Below, piece by piece: positions 44,309 to 56,143 of a stretch of 64,000 nt of DNA. The translations under genes and the position numbers were made by a program. Every line of letters starts with the position of its first letter. Positions within the stretch are counted from its first letter, which is position 1. This DNA comes from Streptomyces fildesensis (GTDB lineage: Bacteria; Actinomycetota; Actinomycetes; Streptomycetales; Streptomycetaceae). The notes beneath the pieces were generated by a model. It was not told the origin of the DNA. It searched no databases and saw nothing but the letters and a program-made list of their open reading frames with translations. The stretch lies in assembly GCF_016107395.1 (NCBI RefSeq), contig NZ_JAAIKO010000035.1, forward strand, positions 25,556-89,555. Reading direction: 5' to 3'.

Positions 44309-45106
44309 TCAACCCGTCGGCAGCCAGCCGACCTTGCCCGCCAGCAGCGCGTAGCCGACGAAGGCGACCGTGTCGATCAGGGCGTGCGCGGCGACGAGCG
44401 GGCCGACGCGTCCCCATCGGCGGTAGAGCAGGACGAACACCACGCCCATCACCATGTTCCCGATCATGCCGCCGACGCCCTGGTACAGGTGGTAGGAACC
44501 GCGCAGCACCGCGCTCGCCGCCAGGGCGGCGGCCGGGGACCAGCCCAACTGCCCGAGCCTGCGCAGCAGATAGCCGACGACGATGACTTCCTCCAGCACC
44601 GCGTTCTGCACGGCGGACGCGATCAGGACCGGGATCTTCCACCACACGTCCGGCAGCGACTCCGGCACCACCGTGAGGTTGAACCCGGCCGCGCGGACGC
44701 CGAGGTAGAACAGCAGCCCGGTGCCGCCGATCGCGGCCGCGACCAGGGTGCCGCGCCCCAGGTCGCGGCGGGGTTCCTTCAGGTCGAAGCCGATGGAACC
44801 TATCCCGACCCGTTCCCGGGCCAGCAGATGCGCGACCAGGGCGACCGGGACCAGGGCGGTGGCGATCCCGAACAGCTGCCAGGCGAGGTCGAGCCAGGGC
44901 CGGCCCGGCGCCTGGGAGCCCACCAGGGTGGCCGCCTGGTCCTTGAGCGAACCGGGCTTGGTCAGCGACCCGACGAAGCTGATGAGCGCGCCCACACCGC
45001 TGGCGCCGAGCGACAGGGCCAGTACGAGCAGGGTCTCGCTCCGCAGGGTCCGCCGCGCGAGTCCGGCCTCCGCCCCGTATGACTCTGTGTGCACCCGAGC
45101 CTCCAT
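44309..45106 (-). CDS. CPBP family intramembrane glutamic endopeptidase
   Basis: A 265-residue membrane protein with about six to eight helices. The motifs are EEVIVVGYLLRRL (the Glu-Glu pair), LRGSYHLYQG and HALIDTVAFVGYALL, the ABI/CPBP protease signature. Family members include prenyl-protein-type proteases. Substrate unknown. Confidence 0.86.
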   Translation of the reverse strand: MEARVHTESYGAEAGLARRTLRSETLLVLALSLGASGVGALISFVGSLTKPGSLKDQAATLVGSQAPGRPWLDLAWQLFGIATALVPVALVAHLLARERVGIGSIGFDLKEPRRDLGRGTLVAAAIGGTGLLFYLGVRAAGFNLTVVPESLPDVWWKIPVLIASAVQNAVLEEVIVVGYLLRRLGQLGWSPAAALAASAVLRGSYHLYQGVGGMIGNMVMGVVFVLLYRRWGRVGPLVAAHALIDTVAFVGYALLAGKVGWLPTG

Positions 45107-45214
45107 TTACGTCATCCCGCCTCGGTACCGTTCCCGCTTGGCTAGGGTCTCGAAAAAAGATACGAAGATCGCGCGCGACAGGCCGGAGCACCCCTCAGGA
45201 GAGACCCAACAGCC

Positions 45215-47005
45215 ATGGGACGTCACCGCATTCCAGTTGAGCCCCGGGAGGCCGGCGGAGCGCCGCGCCCACGGGTACGCCGCCGCACCATAGCGGTCAC
45301 CACCAGCTTCGTTCTGGCGATGGGGGCCGGTACCTTCGTCGTGCTCCGCGGCGGCCTGCTGCCGCTGAGCGGGCACTGCGCGGAGGGCGTGGTCAAGATC
45401 GCTGTCGCCGCCTCGCCCGACATCGCGCCCGCTCTCACCACCATCGCAAAACAGGCCAGGGCCACCGGCGTGAAGACCGACGGGCGCTGCCTCGACGTCA
45501 CCGTGACCTCGCGTGCCTCGGCCGATGTGGCGGACGCCCTCGGCAAGGCCCCGACGCACCCCGGCTTCCAGGTCTGGATCCCGGACTCCAGCGTCTGGCT
45601 CGACCAGGTGACCATCGGCGGCCGCGGCACCCCGTTGTCCTCGATGACCAGCATCGCCCGCTCCCCCGTCGTCGTCGGCACGCTGCAGGCGCAGGCCAAG
45701 GGCCTGGGCTGGCCCGCCAAGGCGTACACCTGGGCCGATTTGACCACGGCCGCCGGTGAGAAGAGCAACTTCCGCCTCGGCACCGCGGATCCCGCGCGCA
45801 GCGCGACCGGTCTGCTCGGGTTCACGATGATCACGTCGTCGATCGGCCGCAGGGGCGGTGACGTGGACACCGAGTCGGCCGCCGCGGCGAAGATGCTGGC
45901 GCAGTACACCGCCCCGGGCGACGCGCAGATCGTGGCCACCCTGCCCAACGACAGCAGCACGTCGGAACTGCAGAACCCGCAGCGCAACCAGGCGCTGGTG
46001 ATCTCGGAACAGGCGGCGTTCGTCCGCAACACCGCGGGCGACGGCCGTCCCGGCCTGAAGCTGTTCTATCCCAAGGACGGCTCCGTCGATCTGGACTACC
46101 CGTACGCGGCGCTGGACGACGACACGCTCTCCACCGACCAGTCCCGGGCCGTGTCGCGCTTCATGTCACTCCTCGGCAGCGACGAGAGCGTGCGCCTGCT
46201 GTCCGCCCGCGGTTTCCGGCCGGCGACCGGCGCCCCCGACCCGGCGCTGGTGGTCGGCGCCGGCGGCCAGGAGCCGCAGCCGGTCGGCGCGGAGCCGGTA
46301 CCCGCACCGTCGGGACAGGCCCTGCAGCAGCTGCGCGTCATGTGGCAGATCACCGTGCAGAGCGCCCGGATCACCACGGTCGTCGACGTCTCCGGCTCGA
46401 TGGCGGCGCCGGTGCCCAGCACCGAGGGCAAGACCCGGCTGGACGTCACCAAGGCGTCGCTGCTGCAGGCGCTGACGCAGTTCACGCCCGAGGACGAGGT
46501 GGGCCTGTGGCGGTTCTCCACCCGGCTCGACGGCTCCCGCGACTACCAGAAGATCGTCGAGACGGCCCGGCTGGGCGTACGCACCGCCCAGGGCACCACC
46601 CAGCGGGACCGGCTGACCGGCGCGTTCGGCGCCCTGCAGCCCGTCGAAGGCGGCGCGACCGGCCTCTACGACACGACGCTGGCGGTGTACCAGGACGCCA
46701 GGAAGTCGTTCGCCGCGGGCAAGTTCAACACGGTCGTCGTCCTCACCGACGGTGCGAACGAGGACCCGGGGAGCATCTCCCTCGACGCCCTGACCGCCAA
46801 ACTGAAGGAGCTGGGCGACCCCGCCCACCCCGTTCCGCTCATCGTCATCGCGGTCGGCCCCGACGCCGACAAGTCCGCGTGCGACCGCATGGCCAGGGCC
46901 ACCGGCGGCGCGGCGTACCGGGTGACGGACCCCGCGCAGATCCAGGCGGTGCTGTTCAAGGCGGTGGTGGCGGCCGCGGCGAGCGCGGCCGCAGCCACTG
47001 GCTGA
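45215..47005 (+). CDS. Solute-binding domain fused to VWA domain, membrane anchored
   Basis: The 596-residue protein has an N-terminal signal or anchor (RRTIAVTTSFVLAMGAGTFVVL, residues 24-45). A substrate-binding fold of the bacterial SBP type follows (VVKIAVAASPDIAPALTTIAKQ, with a TWADLTTAAG segment), to about residue 340. A von Willebrand A domain comes next, with the MIDAS motif DVSGSM near residue 390 and VVVLTDGANED later. AGGAGAGA precedes the ATG. The pairing suggests extracellular ligand sensing or adhesion; the partner is unknown. Confidence 0.85.
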   Translation: MGRHRIPVEPREAGGAPRPRVRRRTIAVTTSFVLAMGAGTFVVLRGGLLPLSGHCAEGVVKIAVAASPDIAPALTTIAKQARATGVKTDGRCLDVTVTSRASADVADALGKAPTHPGFQVWIPDSSVWLDQVTIGGRGTPLSSMTSIARSPVVVGTLQAQAKGLGWPAKAYTWADLTTAAGEKSNFRLGTADPARSATGLLGFTMITSSIGRRGGDVDTESAAAAKMLAQYTAPGDAQIVATLPNDSSTSELQNPQRNQALVISEQAAFVRNTAGDGRPGLKLFYPKDGSVDLDYPYAALDDDTLSTDQSRAVSRFMSLLGSDESVRLLSARGFRPATGAPDPALVVGAGGQEPQPVGAEPVPAPSGQALQQLRVMWQITVQSARITTVVDVSGSMAAPVPSTEGKTRLDVTKASLLQALTQFTPEDEVGLWRFSTRLDGSRDYQKIVETARLGVRTAQGTTQRDRLTGAFGALQPVEGGATGLYDTTLAVYQDARKSFAAGKFNTVVVLTDGANEDPGSISLDALTAKLKELGDPAHPVPLIVIAVGPDADKSACDRMARATGGAAYRVTDPAQIQAVLFKAVVAAAASAAAATG

Positions 47006-47074
47006 CGCCCTCCGGAGGCCGCCACCACGGGCCGGCGATGCCCTCCGGAGCCGGTGGGCCGGCCGGGACCCCGG

Positions 47075-48568
47075 TCAGCTCACCGGCCAGGTGTGCACCG
47101 GCTCGCCGGAGTGCATGAGCTCGCAGTAGCGCAGCGTCATCGACACCAGCGCGGCCCGCCGGTCGAGGCCGCGCTCCAGCGCCCGGTGGAACACCGCCGA
47201 CTGCCATTCGGCGCCGTTGGTGCGCAGCCGGCAGCGGGCCTCGATGATGCCCAGGTAGCGGTCGCGGTCGACGGGCTCGATACCCCAGGCGTCGAGCCCG
47301 GCCGACGCCAGCGGCAGCAGCTCCTCCAGCACCAGCTCCGTGGCCGGCAGCTCCACGAGCCCGCCGCCCCGCCCCGGCCGCGGCCAGTGCATGACGGCGC
47401 CGATGCCGTGCCGGCAGGCGGCGTCGAAGTTCGCCGCCGCGGCGCCGAACGGCAGCCGGTGCCAGACCTGGCGGGGCGCCTCGGCCAGCGCCCGCACCAG
47501 CCCGTAGTAGAAGGCCGTGTTGGCGATGACATCGGCGACGGTGGGTCCCGCGGGCAGCACCCGGTTCTCCACCCGCAGATGCGGGACGCCGTCCACCACG
47601 GCGTACACCGGGCGGTTCCAGCGGTAGACGGTGCCGTTCTGCAGGGTGAGTTCCTTGAGGTGCGGCACGGTCCCCGCGTCGAGGGTCGCCAGCGGGTCCT
47701 CGTCGTCGCAGATCGGCAGCAGCGGCGGGAAGTAGCGCAGGTTCTCCTCGAACAGGTCGTACGCCGAGTCGATCCAGCGCTCCCCGAACCAGGTGAGCGG
47801 GCGTACGCCCTGGGCCCGCAGTTCCTGCGGCCGGGTGTCGGTCGCCTGCTGGAACAGCGGCGGCCGGGTCTCCCGCCACAGCTCCCTGCCGAACAGGAAC
47901 GGCGAGTTCGCTCCCACCGCGACCTGCGGCCCGCTCAGCACCTGCGCCGCGTTCCAGACCGCCGCGAACCGGGCGGGCGTCACCTGCAGATGCATCTGCA
48001 TGGAGGTGCAGGCCGCTTCCGGGGCGATCGATCCCGAGGTGTAGAGCAGATGCTCCACCCCCGCGATGTCCAGGGTGATGTCCTCGCCGCGGGCGGCCAG
48101 TATCCGGTCGTTGAGCAGCGTGTACCGGTCCGCCCTGGACAGGTTCGCACCCACCAGATCCTGTGCGCTCAAGGTCGGCAGAATACCCACCATGACGATG
48201 TGCGCGCCGACTTCGCGGGCCTTGCGGTCCGCGTATCCCAGCCCGATGCGCAGCTCTTCCGCGAGCCGGTCGAGCACCCGTCCGGAAAGATGATGAGGGG
48301 CGATGTTCACTTCAATATTGAACTGCGCCAGTTCCGTCTGGAAATCGGTGCTGGCGATCCGCTCCAGCACCTCTTCATTCATCATCAGCGGCAGACCTGC
48401 CGAATCAGCGAGATTCAACTCCAGCTCGAGTCCCATGAGATTCCTGGGCCGGTCGAACCTCTTCTCGTCCAGCAGTCGCTCCAGTCCCATGAGACACTGG
48501 CGAAGCTTCATCCGGTACCGCTGCCGGTCGGACAGGTCGAACCCGGTGGCTACGACCTTCTCCCCCAT
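47075..48568 (-). CDS. Glutamate-cysteine ligase family 2 (GCS2) protein
   Basis: A 497-residue ATP-grasp-like ligase. NLMGLELELNLADSAG near residue 43 and the FNIEVNIAP strand provide metal-binding Glu residues, and PHLRVENRVLPAGPTVAD is the RxE(N)R motif. Related proteins couple glutamate and cysteine or act in ergothioneine-type thiol pathways. No Egt neighbours are present, so the product is uncertain. Convergent with the VWA gene. Confidence 0.85.
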   Translation of the reverse strand: MGEKVVATGFDLSDRQRYRMKLRQCLMGLERLLDEKRFDRPRNLMGLELELNLADSAGLPLMMNEEVLERIASTDFQTELAQFNIEVNIAPHHLSGRVLDRLAEELRIGLGYADRKAREVGAHIVMVGILPTLSAQDLVGANLSRADRYTLLNDRILAARGEDITLDIAGVEHLLYTSGSIAPEAACTSMQMHLQVTPARFAAVWNAAQVLSGPQVAVGANSPFLFGRELWRETRPPLFQQATDTRPQELRAQGVRPLTWFGERWIDSAYDLFEENLRYFPPLLPICDDEDPLATLDAGTVPHLKELTLQNGTVYRWNRPVYAVVDGVPHLRVENRVLPAGPTVADVIANTAFYYGLVRALAEAPRQVWHRLPFGAAAANFDAACRHGIGAVMHWPRPGRGGGLVELPATELVLEELLPLASAGLDAWGIEPVDRDRYLGIIEARCRLRTNGAEWQSAVFHRALERGLDRRAALVSMTLRYCELMHSGEPVHTWPVS

Positions 48569-49035
48569 CGGAGCGTCCCTCCTCGAGTGGGCCGTGTGAC
48601 GATGATGCCCAACCCATAAGATCGATAACGGTCCGGCGGCGCCGAGCGCAAGCTAAGCTGCCGGATTAGACACTCCGGCACATTCCCCCGGCATGGTCGC
48701 GCTAACCTGGCATGAGGGGTACCCCTCGTGACAAAGACCGACGAGATCCAGCCGTCCGCAGCGGCAGGGAATGTGCAGTTCGCGGGAGCGTACTCCGGCG
48801 CAAATGCGGAGGAAATATCTGGCGAGGAAGGCCTATTACCTTCTTGCCGGCAATGCCCGCGACAGCTAGCCGAAACACTGCGTGAACACAGGTCGTATAA
48901 ACTTCGCGCACAAGGCAGAGACTCCGCGATCCGTCGGACGTAGCCTGCGCAGGAACCCCCTCACCGCCGCACCGCTGACAGTGCCGTCCGCACCCGCCCA
49001 GCACCACCGTGTCTCCGACTGAGAGGCAACCCACC
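48569..49035. other. 467-bp intergenic region with a short unconvincing ORF
   Basis: A GTG-started 71-codon frame (48728-48943) begins directly after the perfect palindrome GAGGGGTACCCCTC (48714-48727). Its codon use weakens in the second half and the product resembles nothing known, so I do not call a gene. The region probably contains the promoters of the two flanking divergent genes. Confidence 0.45.
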
Positions 49036-49623
49036 ATGCCGCTGCATGTCCCCGCTGTACCCGCACCCGCCCTTCGGAGTGTCCTCGCCGCCCTGAGTTC
49101 GCCCACCGCCGTTCTGGAGGCGCGTACGCCGGCGCTCCGCTCGGCCGAGGGCCCGCTCATCCCCGAGCACCCGCTGCCGGTGCATGTCTTCGAGCCGGCC
49201 GCCTCGGGCCACGGGCTGCCGCACGCCCGGCTCACCGGCTGGCGCTTCCACATCCGCGCAGGCGACCGTGTCGCGGCAGCGGGCGAGACCGTCCGCACCC
49301 CGGACGGATGGGCGTTCTCGCACTTCTCGGAGGGCCCGTACCTGGCCTCCACCGAACGCGCCCTGCGGCAGGCGGAAGCCCTCTCGACCGCCTACCAGCC
49401 GCATCTGCTGTCCGTGCCCGGGCTGTACATGCTGGCGCTCTGGCTGCACAGCGACATCTCGGCCGAAGCCGGCTCCGCCCAGCCCGCCCCGGCCGATCTG
49501 CTGGTGCCGCTCGCACCGGCGCCGCCGGGGATCGCCGCCCACCGGCTGCACCGGCTGTCCGATCTGGTGCCCGTCCTCACGCTGCGACTGGCACCCGCAT
49601 CTCTTCTGGGGTCTGCTGTCTGA
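49036..49623 (+). CDS. Conserved hypothetical protein of 195 residues
   Basis: I do not recognise the family. The protein is Ala/Pro/Leu-rich with HVFEPAASGHGLPHARLTGWRFHIRAGDRV, then GWAFSHFSEGPYLASTERALRQAE, and no signal peptide or clear membrane helix. GAGAGG upstream supports the ATG at 49036. A strong terminator follows, so it is probably a single-gene unit. Confidence 0.7.
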   Translation: MPLHVPAVPAPALRSVLAALSSPTAVLEARTPALRSAEGPLIPEHPLPVHVFEPAASGHGLPHARLTGWRFHIRAGDRVAAAGETVRTPDGWAFSHFSEGPYLASTERALRQAEALSTAYQPHLLSVPGLYMLALWLHSDISAEAGSAQPAPADLLVPLAPAPPGIAAHRLHRLSDLVPVLTLRLAPASLLGSAV

Positions 49624-49646
49624 CGCGCTGCCGGACGGCGGGCGGA

Positions 49647-49676
49647 CGCCCCCGTGACCCTTGGGTCACGGGGGCG
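49647..49676 (+). terminator. Rho-independent type terminator
   Basis: CGCCCCCGTGACCC pairs with GGGTCACGGGGGCG across a TT loop, a 14-bp stem, followed by TTGTCAT. Confidence 0.8.
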
Positions 49677-49928
49677 TTGTCATGTGCGTACCGTGACGAC
49701 GTAGCCCGGATCGGTCATCTGTACCACCCGGAAAGGCACACGCTGTGAGGGCAACCGCCCGGTCGGGTGACGCGTCCTCACCTAGCAGGAACAGCTCGCG
49801 CGAAATCCCTGCGGATTCCGCTCCGTGGGGCAACACTGGGACCGACCGAACGAACGGGGGCGGTTATGAACCAGGTATCAGGCCAATCCGACCGCACGAC
49901 TCCTCTACAGCAGCGAAAGACACCTTCC

Positions 49929-50135
49929 ATGTGCCAGCACCAGCCGCAGTGTCCCACCGCCGAGTGCTCCGACCGGGAGGCCGCCCTCATCGTGGCCCAC
50001 CACCCGGAGCAGGGCTGGAGTCTGCTGTGCAACGGCGTCCTCCTCTTCGAGGACACCGGCGAGCTGCTGCCCGACGGGCAGATCATCGCCCCGCACCGGC
50101 CGCTGGGCAGCGAACAGATCGCCACGGCCGCCTGA
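49929..50135 (+). CDS. DUF5999 family small protein
   Basis: A 68-residue protein starting MCQHQPQCPTAECSDREAALIV and continuing EQGWSLLCNGVLLFEDTGELLPDG, a highly conserved Streptomyces small-protein family with an N-terminal Cys-His cluster (C2, H4, C8, C14). Upstream in-frame ATGs at 49767 and 49866 are less likely. Function unknown; the Cys/His spacing hints at metal binding. Confidence 0.83.
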   Translation: MCQHQPQCPTAECSDREAALIVAHHPEQGWSLLCNGVLLFEDTGELLPDGQIIAPHRPLGSEQIATAA

Positions 50136-50140
50136 AACCG

Positions 50141-50170
50141 CCGGACCCCGCCGACAGCAGCGGGGCCCGG
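50141..50170. terminator. Terminator between convergent DUF5999 and gcvP genes
   Basis: CCGGACCCCGC pairs with GCGGGGCCCGG (one mismatch) over an eight-base loop. Confidence 0.65.
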
Positions 50171-50218
50171 ACAGTATCCGCGGACGTCAGTAGCAGTAGG
50201 ACGACCCCGACGCGGGTA

Positions 50219-53104
<2,886 letters not shown>

Positions 53105-53165
53105 CTACGGAGGCCTCCTGGTCTGACACGACCTGCGAGGGGTGCCGCGGCGCGGGCACCCGAAC

Positions 53166-53390
53166 GGCCTCCCCCTCTGTCATCACAACCTGAGAGCTTC
53201 ACCGTGCTGCCTAAAGCACGACTTTCACCGTCGGTGAGGCCGGGTCCCGCGCATGAGTCATGCCCGGTGCCCGCCCTGCTTTCCAGAGTGACCTCATCCA
53301 TGCGGTACCGGTTGCCTGAGAGATTCCGGGGAGGATTTGCTCCTTCGGCGCCCCCGACACGATCTCGGAGGACTCTCCCGCATGGGGTCT
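53166..53390 (-). ncRNA. Tandem glycine riboswitch
   Basis: On the minus strand the first aptamer has GCGGGAGAGTCCTCC, then GGCGCCGAAGGAGCAA and AATCTCTCAGGCAAC. The second starts after GATGAGGTCACTCTGGAAAG and has GGTGAAAGTCGTG and GAAGCTCTCAGGTTG followed by GACAGAGGGGGAGG. These are the glycine-riboswitch core motifs in two copies. It lies about 60 bases before gcvP and should turn expression on with glycine. Confidence 0.95.
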
Positions 53391-53515
53391 GCAGCCGCCA
53401 TTCAGCCTACCAGCGGGGATGGGGGCGGATTCCTCGTGGATCCCTCGAGTCGACACCGTCCCCAATGTGGCCTTTGGTTGGTCTAGCAGAGCAGCACCGA
53501 TCTGTTGGAGGGACC

Positions 53516-53893
53516 GTGCAGACCGATATTGATCCCCGCAGCCTGATCGGCCGCCGGGCCCTGGACAGCGACGGGGCGAAGATCGGCACGGTCGACGAGG
53601 TGTATCTCGACGACGCGACCGGACAGCCGGAGTGGGCCGCGGTACGCACCGGGCTGTTCAGCCGTGACGCGTTCGTACCGCTGGAGCCGAGCGAGGTGGT
53701 GGACGGGCAGCTGCGGGTCCCCTTCCCTAAGGCCCTCATCAAGGACGCCCCCGACTTCGGCGTCGGCCGCCATCTCTCCCCCGAGCAGGAGATCCAGCTC
53801 TACCACCACTACGGCATGGACGTCCCGTCCGCGGGGACCGAGGCCCCCAGCGCCGGAGACCACGACTTCGGCCGGCTGGCCGGCGAGGACTGA
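53516..53893 (+). CDS. PRC-barrel domain protein
   Basis: A 125-residue protein: LIGRRALDSDGAKIGTVDEVYLDDATGQPEWAAVRTG is the PRC-barrel signature. An Asp-rich C-terminal tail (GTEAPSAGDHDFGRLAGED) follows. The GTG has GGAGG five bases upstream. Such domains occur in photosynthesis, RNA processing and stress proteins; the role here is unknown. Confidence 0.87.
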   Translation: MQTDIDPRSLIGRRALDSDGAKIGTVDEVYLDDATGQPEWAAVRTGLFSRDAFVPLEPSEVVDGQLRVPFPKALIKDAPDFGVGRHLSPEQEIQLYHHYGMDVPSAGTEAPSAGDHDFGRLAGED

Positions 53894-53917
53894 GCGACCG
53901 GAGACCATGTGCCCAGG

Positions 53918-55285
53918 TCAGGGCACCAGCGGCAGCGGTTCGGCCGCTTCCAGTTCCGGATCCTCCACGGCGAACGTCCGCACCCGGCCCGGTACGCAGT
54001 CCGTCGGCTCCTCGAAGCGCACGGTCACCCGTCCCACGCCGCTGCCCTGCACCCACCCGGCACCGAATTCCGTGTGCCGCACGTCCTGCCCCGGCATCCA
54101 CCGCACGGCCCGCGCGGGCTCCGCCGGCGGCGCCGGCCGGCCCTCCGGATCCGCCGCCTCCCGCTCGGCCTGCTCCGCAGCGCGCACCGCGGCGGCCTCC
54201 GCCACGAGCTCGGCCTCCAGCTCGGCGGCCTGGGCGAACAGGTCCTCCTGTGTGAAGTCGGCGAGCCCGGTGACGCCCACACCCAGCAGCCGGACCCCGT
54301 TGGCCGTGTCGACGGGGTCCAGCAGCCGCCGCGCGGTCTCCCGCACCACTCCGGGGTCGTCCGTGGGCGCCCGCAGGGTCTCGGACCGGGTCAGGGTGCT
54401 GAAGTCGTAGCTCCGTACCTTGATCACCACCGTCCGGCCCGATCGCCCGGCCTCCCGCAGCCGCCGCACACAGCGGTCCGCGAGCCGGTCGAGCTCCGAG
54501 CGCACCCGGAACCGGTCGGTGAGGTCCACGTCGAAGGTGTCCTCCACCGAGACGGACTTCGCGTCCCGGTCCGCGACCACGGGCCGGCTGTCCAGGCCCA
54601 GGGCCATCGCGTAGAGCGAGGCGCCGTGCGCCTTGCCGAGCAACTGCACCAGCTCGGACTCCCCGGCCAGCGCCACCTCGCCGACCGTGCCGATCCCGGC
54701 GCGGCGCAGATGCTCACCGGTCGCGGGCCCGACGCCCGGCAGGACCCGGACCGGCATCGGGTCCAGCAGCGCCCGCTCGGTGCCGGGCTCGACCACCACC
54801 AGGCCGTTCGGCTTGCCCTGCTCGGAGGCGATCTTGGCCAGCAGTTTGGAGCCCGCGAGCCCCACCGAGGCCGTCAGCCCCGTGGCGGCCCTGATCCGCG
54901 CCCGTACCCGCTCCGCCACCTCACGAGGGGCCTCGGTCGTCCCGCCCGCCTCCAGGTCCACGAAGGCCTCGTCCAGGCTGAGTGGCTCCACCAGCGGCGA
55001 CAGCTCCCCGAGGATCCCCATCACGGTCTCGCTGACCCGCCGGTACAGGTCGAAGCGGGGAATGAGGTAGGCGGCATTGGGGGCCAGCCGCCGTGCGTGC
55101 GCCATGGCCATCGCCGAATGGACGCCGTGGACACGTGCCTCGTAGGACGCGGTCGCGACGACGCCGCGCGGTCCGAGACCGCCGACCACGACCGGCTTGC
55201 CCCGCAGGCTCGGCTTGGAGGCCTGTTCCACCGCGGCGTAGAACGCGTCCATGTCCAGGTGCAGGATCGTCGGAGCGGTTCTCAC
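53918..55285 (-). CDS. dinB: DNA polymerase IV (Y-family)
   Basis: Pol IV replicates across damaged DNA. The 455-residue protein has ILHLDMDAFYAAVEQ and SLDEAFVDLE (catalytic acids), ASYEARVHGVHSAM, GVGPATGEHLRRAGIGT (the HhH region) and a little-finger domain from about residue 240. A GTG at 55285 (VRTAPTILHLDMD) has GGGAG upstream and fits the family; an ATG/GTG-type start at 55315 is possible. A C-terminal extension of about 100 residues (Ala/Glu-rich, then FGAGWVQGSGVGRVTVRFEEP) is common in actinobacteria and resembles a SH3-like tail. Confidence 0.93.
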   Translation of the reverse strand: MRTAPTILHLDMDAFYAAVEQASKPSLRGKPVVVGGLGPRGVVATASYEARVHGVHSAMAMAHARRLAPNAAYLIPRFDLYRRVSETVMGILGELSPLVEPLSLDEAFVDLEAGGTTEAPREVAERVRARIRAATGLTASVGLAGSKLLAKIASEQGKPNGLVVVEPGTERALLDPMPVRVLPGVGPATGEHLRRAGIGTVGEVALAGESELVQLLGKAHGASLYAMALGLDSRPVVADRDAKSVSVEDTFDVDLTDRFRVRSELDRLADRCVRRLREAGRSGRTVVIKVRSYDFSTLTRSETLRAPTDDPGVVRETARRLLDPVDTANGVRLLGVGVTGLADFTQEDLFAQAAELEAELVAEAAAVRAAEQAEREAADPEGRPAPPAEPARAVRWMPGQDVRHTEFGAGWVQGSGVGRVTVRFEEPTDCVPGRVRTFAVEDPELEAAEPLPLVP

Positions 55286-55318
55286 GTCACCGATGCTCCC
55301 GCACGGCACTGACATTCA

Positions 55319-55334
55319 CCGTACGGCCGTACGG
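55319..55334. promoter_or_regulatory. CCGTACGG doubled palindrome between dinB and merR
   Basis: CCGTACGG occurs twice without gap, making a 16-bp dyad just after the MerR stop and ahead of dinB on the same strand. It could be a terminator or an operator. Confidence 0.4.
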
Positions 55335-55342
55335 CGAACGGT

Positions 55343-55951
55343 TCACCCCACGCGGTTGCGGCGCCGTGCCAGCTCGTCGGAGGGGTTGTGGCCGGCCAGC
55401 GTCTCACCGGTGTCCACCCGCTCGCCGTGCAGCTGCGAGAGGGAGCTCTCGACGTCCCGCCACACCACTCCGACGGCGATCCCGAAGACGCCCTGGCCGC
55501 CCTGGAGCAGGTCGACGACCTCATCGGGCGAGGTGCACTCGTACACGGTGGCGCCGTCGCTCATCAGGGTCATCCGGGTGAGCTCGGCGGGTGCGGTGGT
55601 GCGCAGGTGGCGTACGGCGGTGCGGATGTTCTGGAGGGAGACCCCGGTGTCCAGCAGCCGCTTGACGATCTTGAGGACGACCACGTCCCGGAACCCGTAG
55701 AGGCGCTGCGCGCCTGTTCCGTAGGCCGCCCGGACGCTCGGCTCGACCAGGCCCGTACGCGCCCAGTAGTCCAGCTGGCGGTAGGTGATGCCGGTCGCCG
55801 CGCACGCCGTCGGCCCCCGGTAGCCCACCGTCTCGGTCTCGGGCTCCGCCGCGCCGGCCACCGCACCGCCGGCCGGTGCGGGCTGCCGGGCCAAGGCCCC
55901 ATGGGTGGGATACGGGCCGCCCGTGGCCATACCGTCGCCGGTGCTTCTCAC
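55343..55951 (-). CDS. MerR family transcriptional regulator
   Basis: A 202-residue regulator with GYRGPTACAATGITYRQLDYWARTGLVEPS, then YGFRDVVVLKIVKRLLDTGVSLQNIRTAVRHLR, the MerR winged helix. The GTG at 55951 has GGAGG upstream. It follows the bifunctional nuclease and FtsR-like genes in the same order as Rv1828-Rv1830 of mycobacteria, and is the Rv1830-type member. The ACTCGGC-AC-GCCGAGT dyad at 56055 lies about 100 bp upstream. Confidence 0.88.
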   Translation of the reverse strand: MRSTGDGMATGGPYPTHGALARQPAPAGGAVAGAAEPETETVGYRGPTACAATGITYRQLDYWARTGLVEPSVRAAYGTGAQRLYGFRDVVVLKIVKRLLDTGVSLQNIRTAVRHLRTTAPAELTRMTLMSDGATVYECTSPDEVVDLLQGGQGVFGIAVGVVWRDVESSLSQLHGERVDTGETLAGHNPSDELARRRNRVG

Positions 55952-56054
55952 GCCGCCCTCCGTCCCTTCGCGTCCCGGTCGGCACGTGCACGTGCCAACG
56001 GGACTTTCCATCTCGACGGTAGGCAGTCACTCGGGGTGCGTCAACGATCGCCAC

Positions 56055-56070
56055 ACTCGGCACGCCGAGT
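56055..56070. promoter_or_regulatory. ACTCGGC-AC-GCCGAGT dyad upstream of merR
   Basis: A perfect 7+2+7 inverted repeat between the MerR gene and the bifunctional nuclease gene. The position suits autoregulation. Confidence 0.5.
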
Positions 56071-56143
56071 GATATCAACCCCAAGAGTGGTTTCGCGTGC
56101 CCCCGAACGGGGAACGGCTAGCCGGATGGGCCAAAAAAGCCCG

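Noticed and set aside
47042..47110. GCCCTCCGGAG direct repeat between the VWA and ligase genes
   Set aside because: Short, GC-rich and without a stable hairpin or T-run; not enough to call a terminator.
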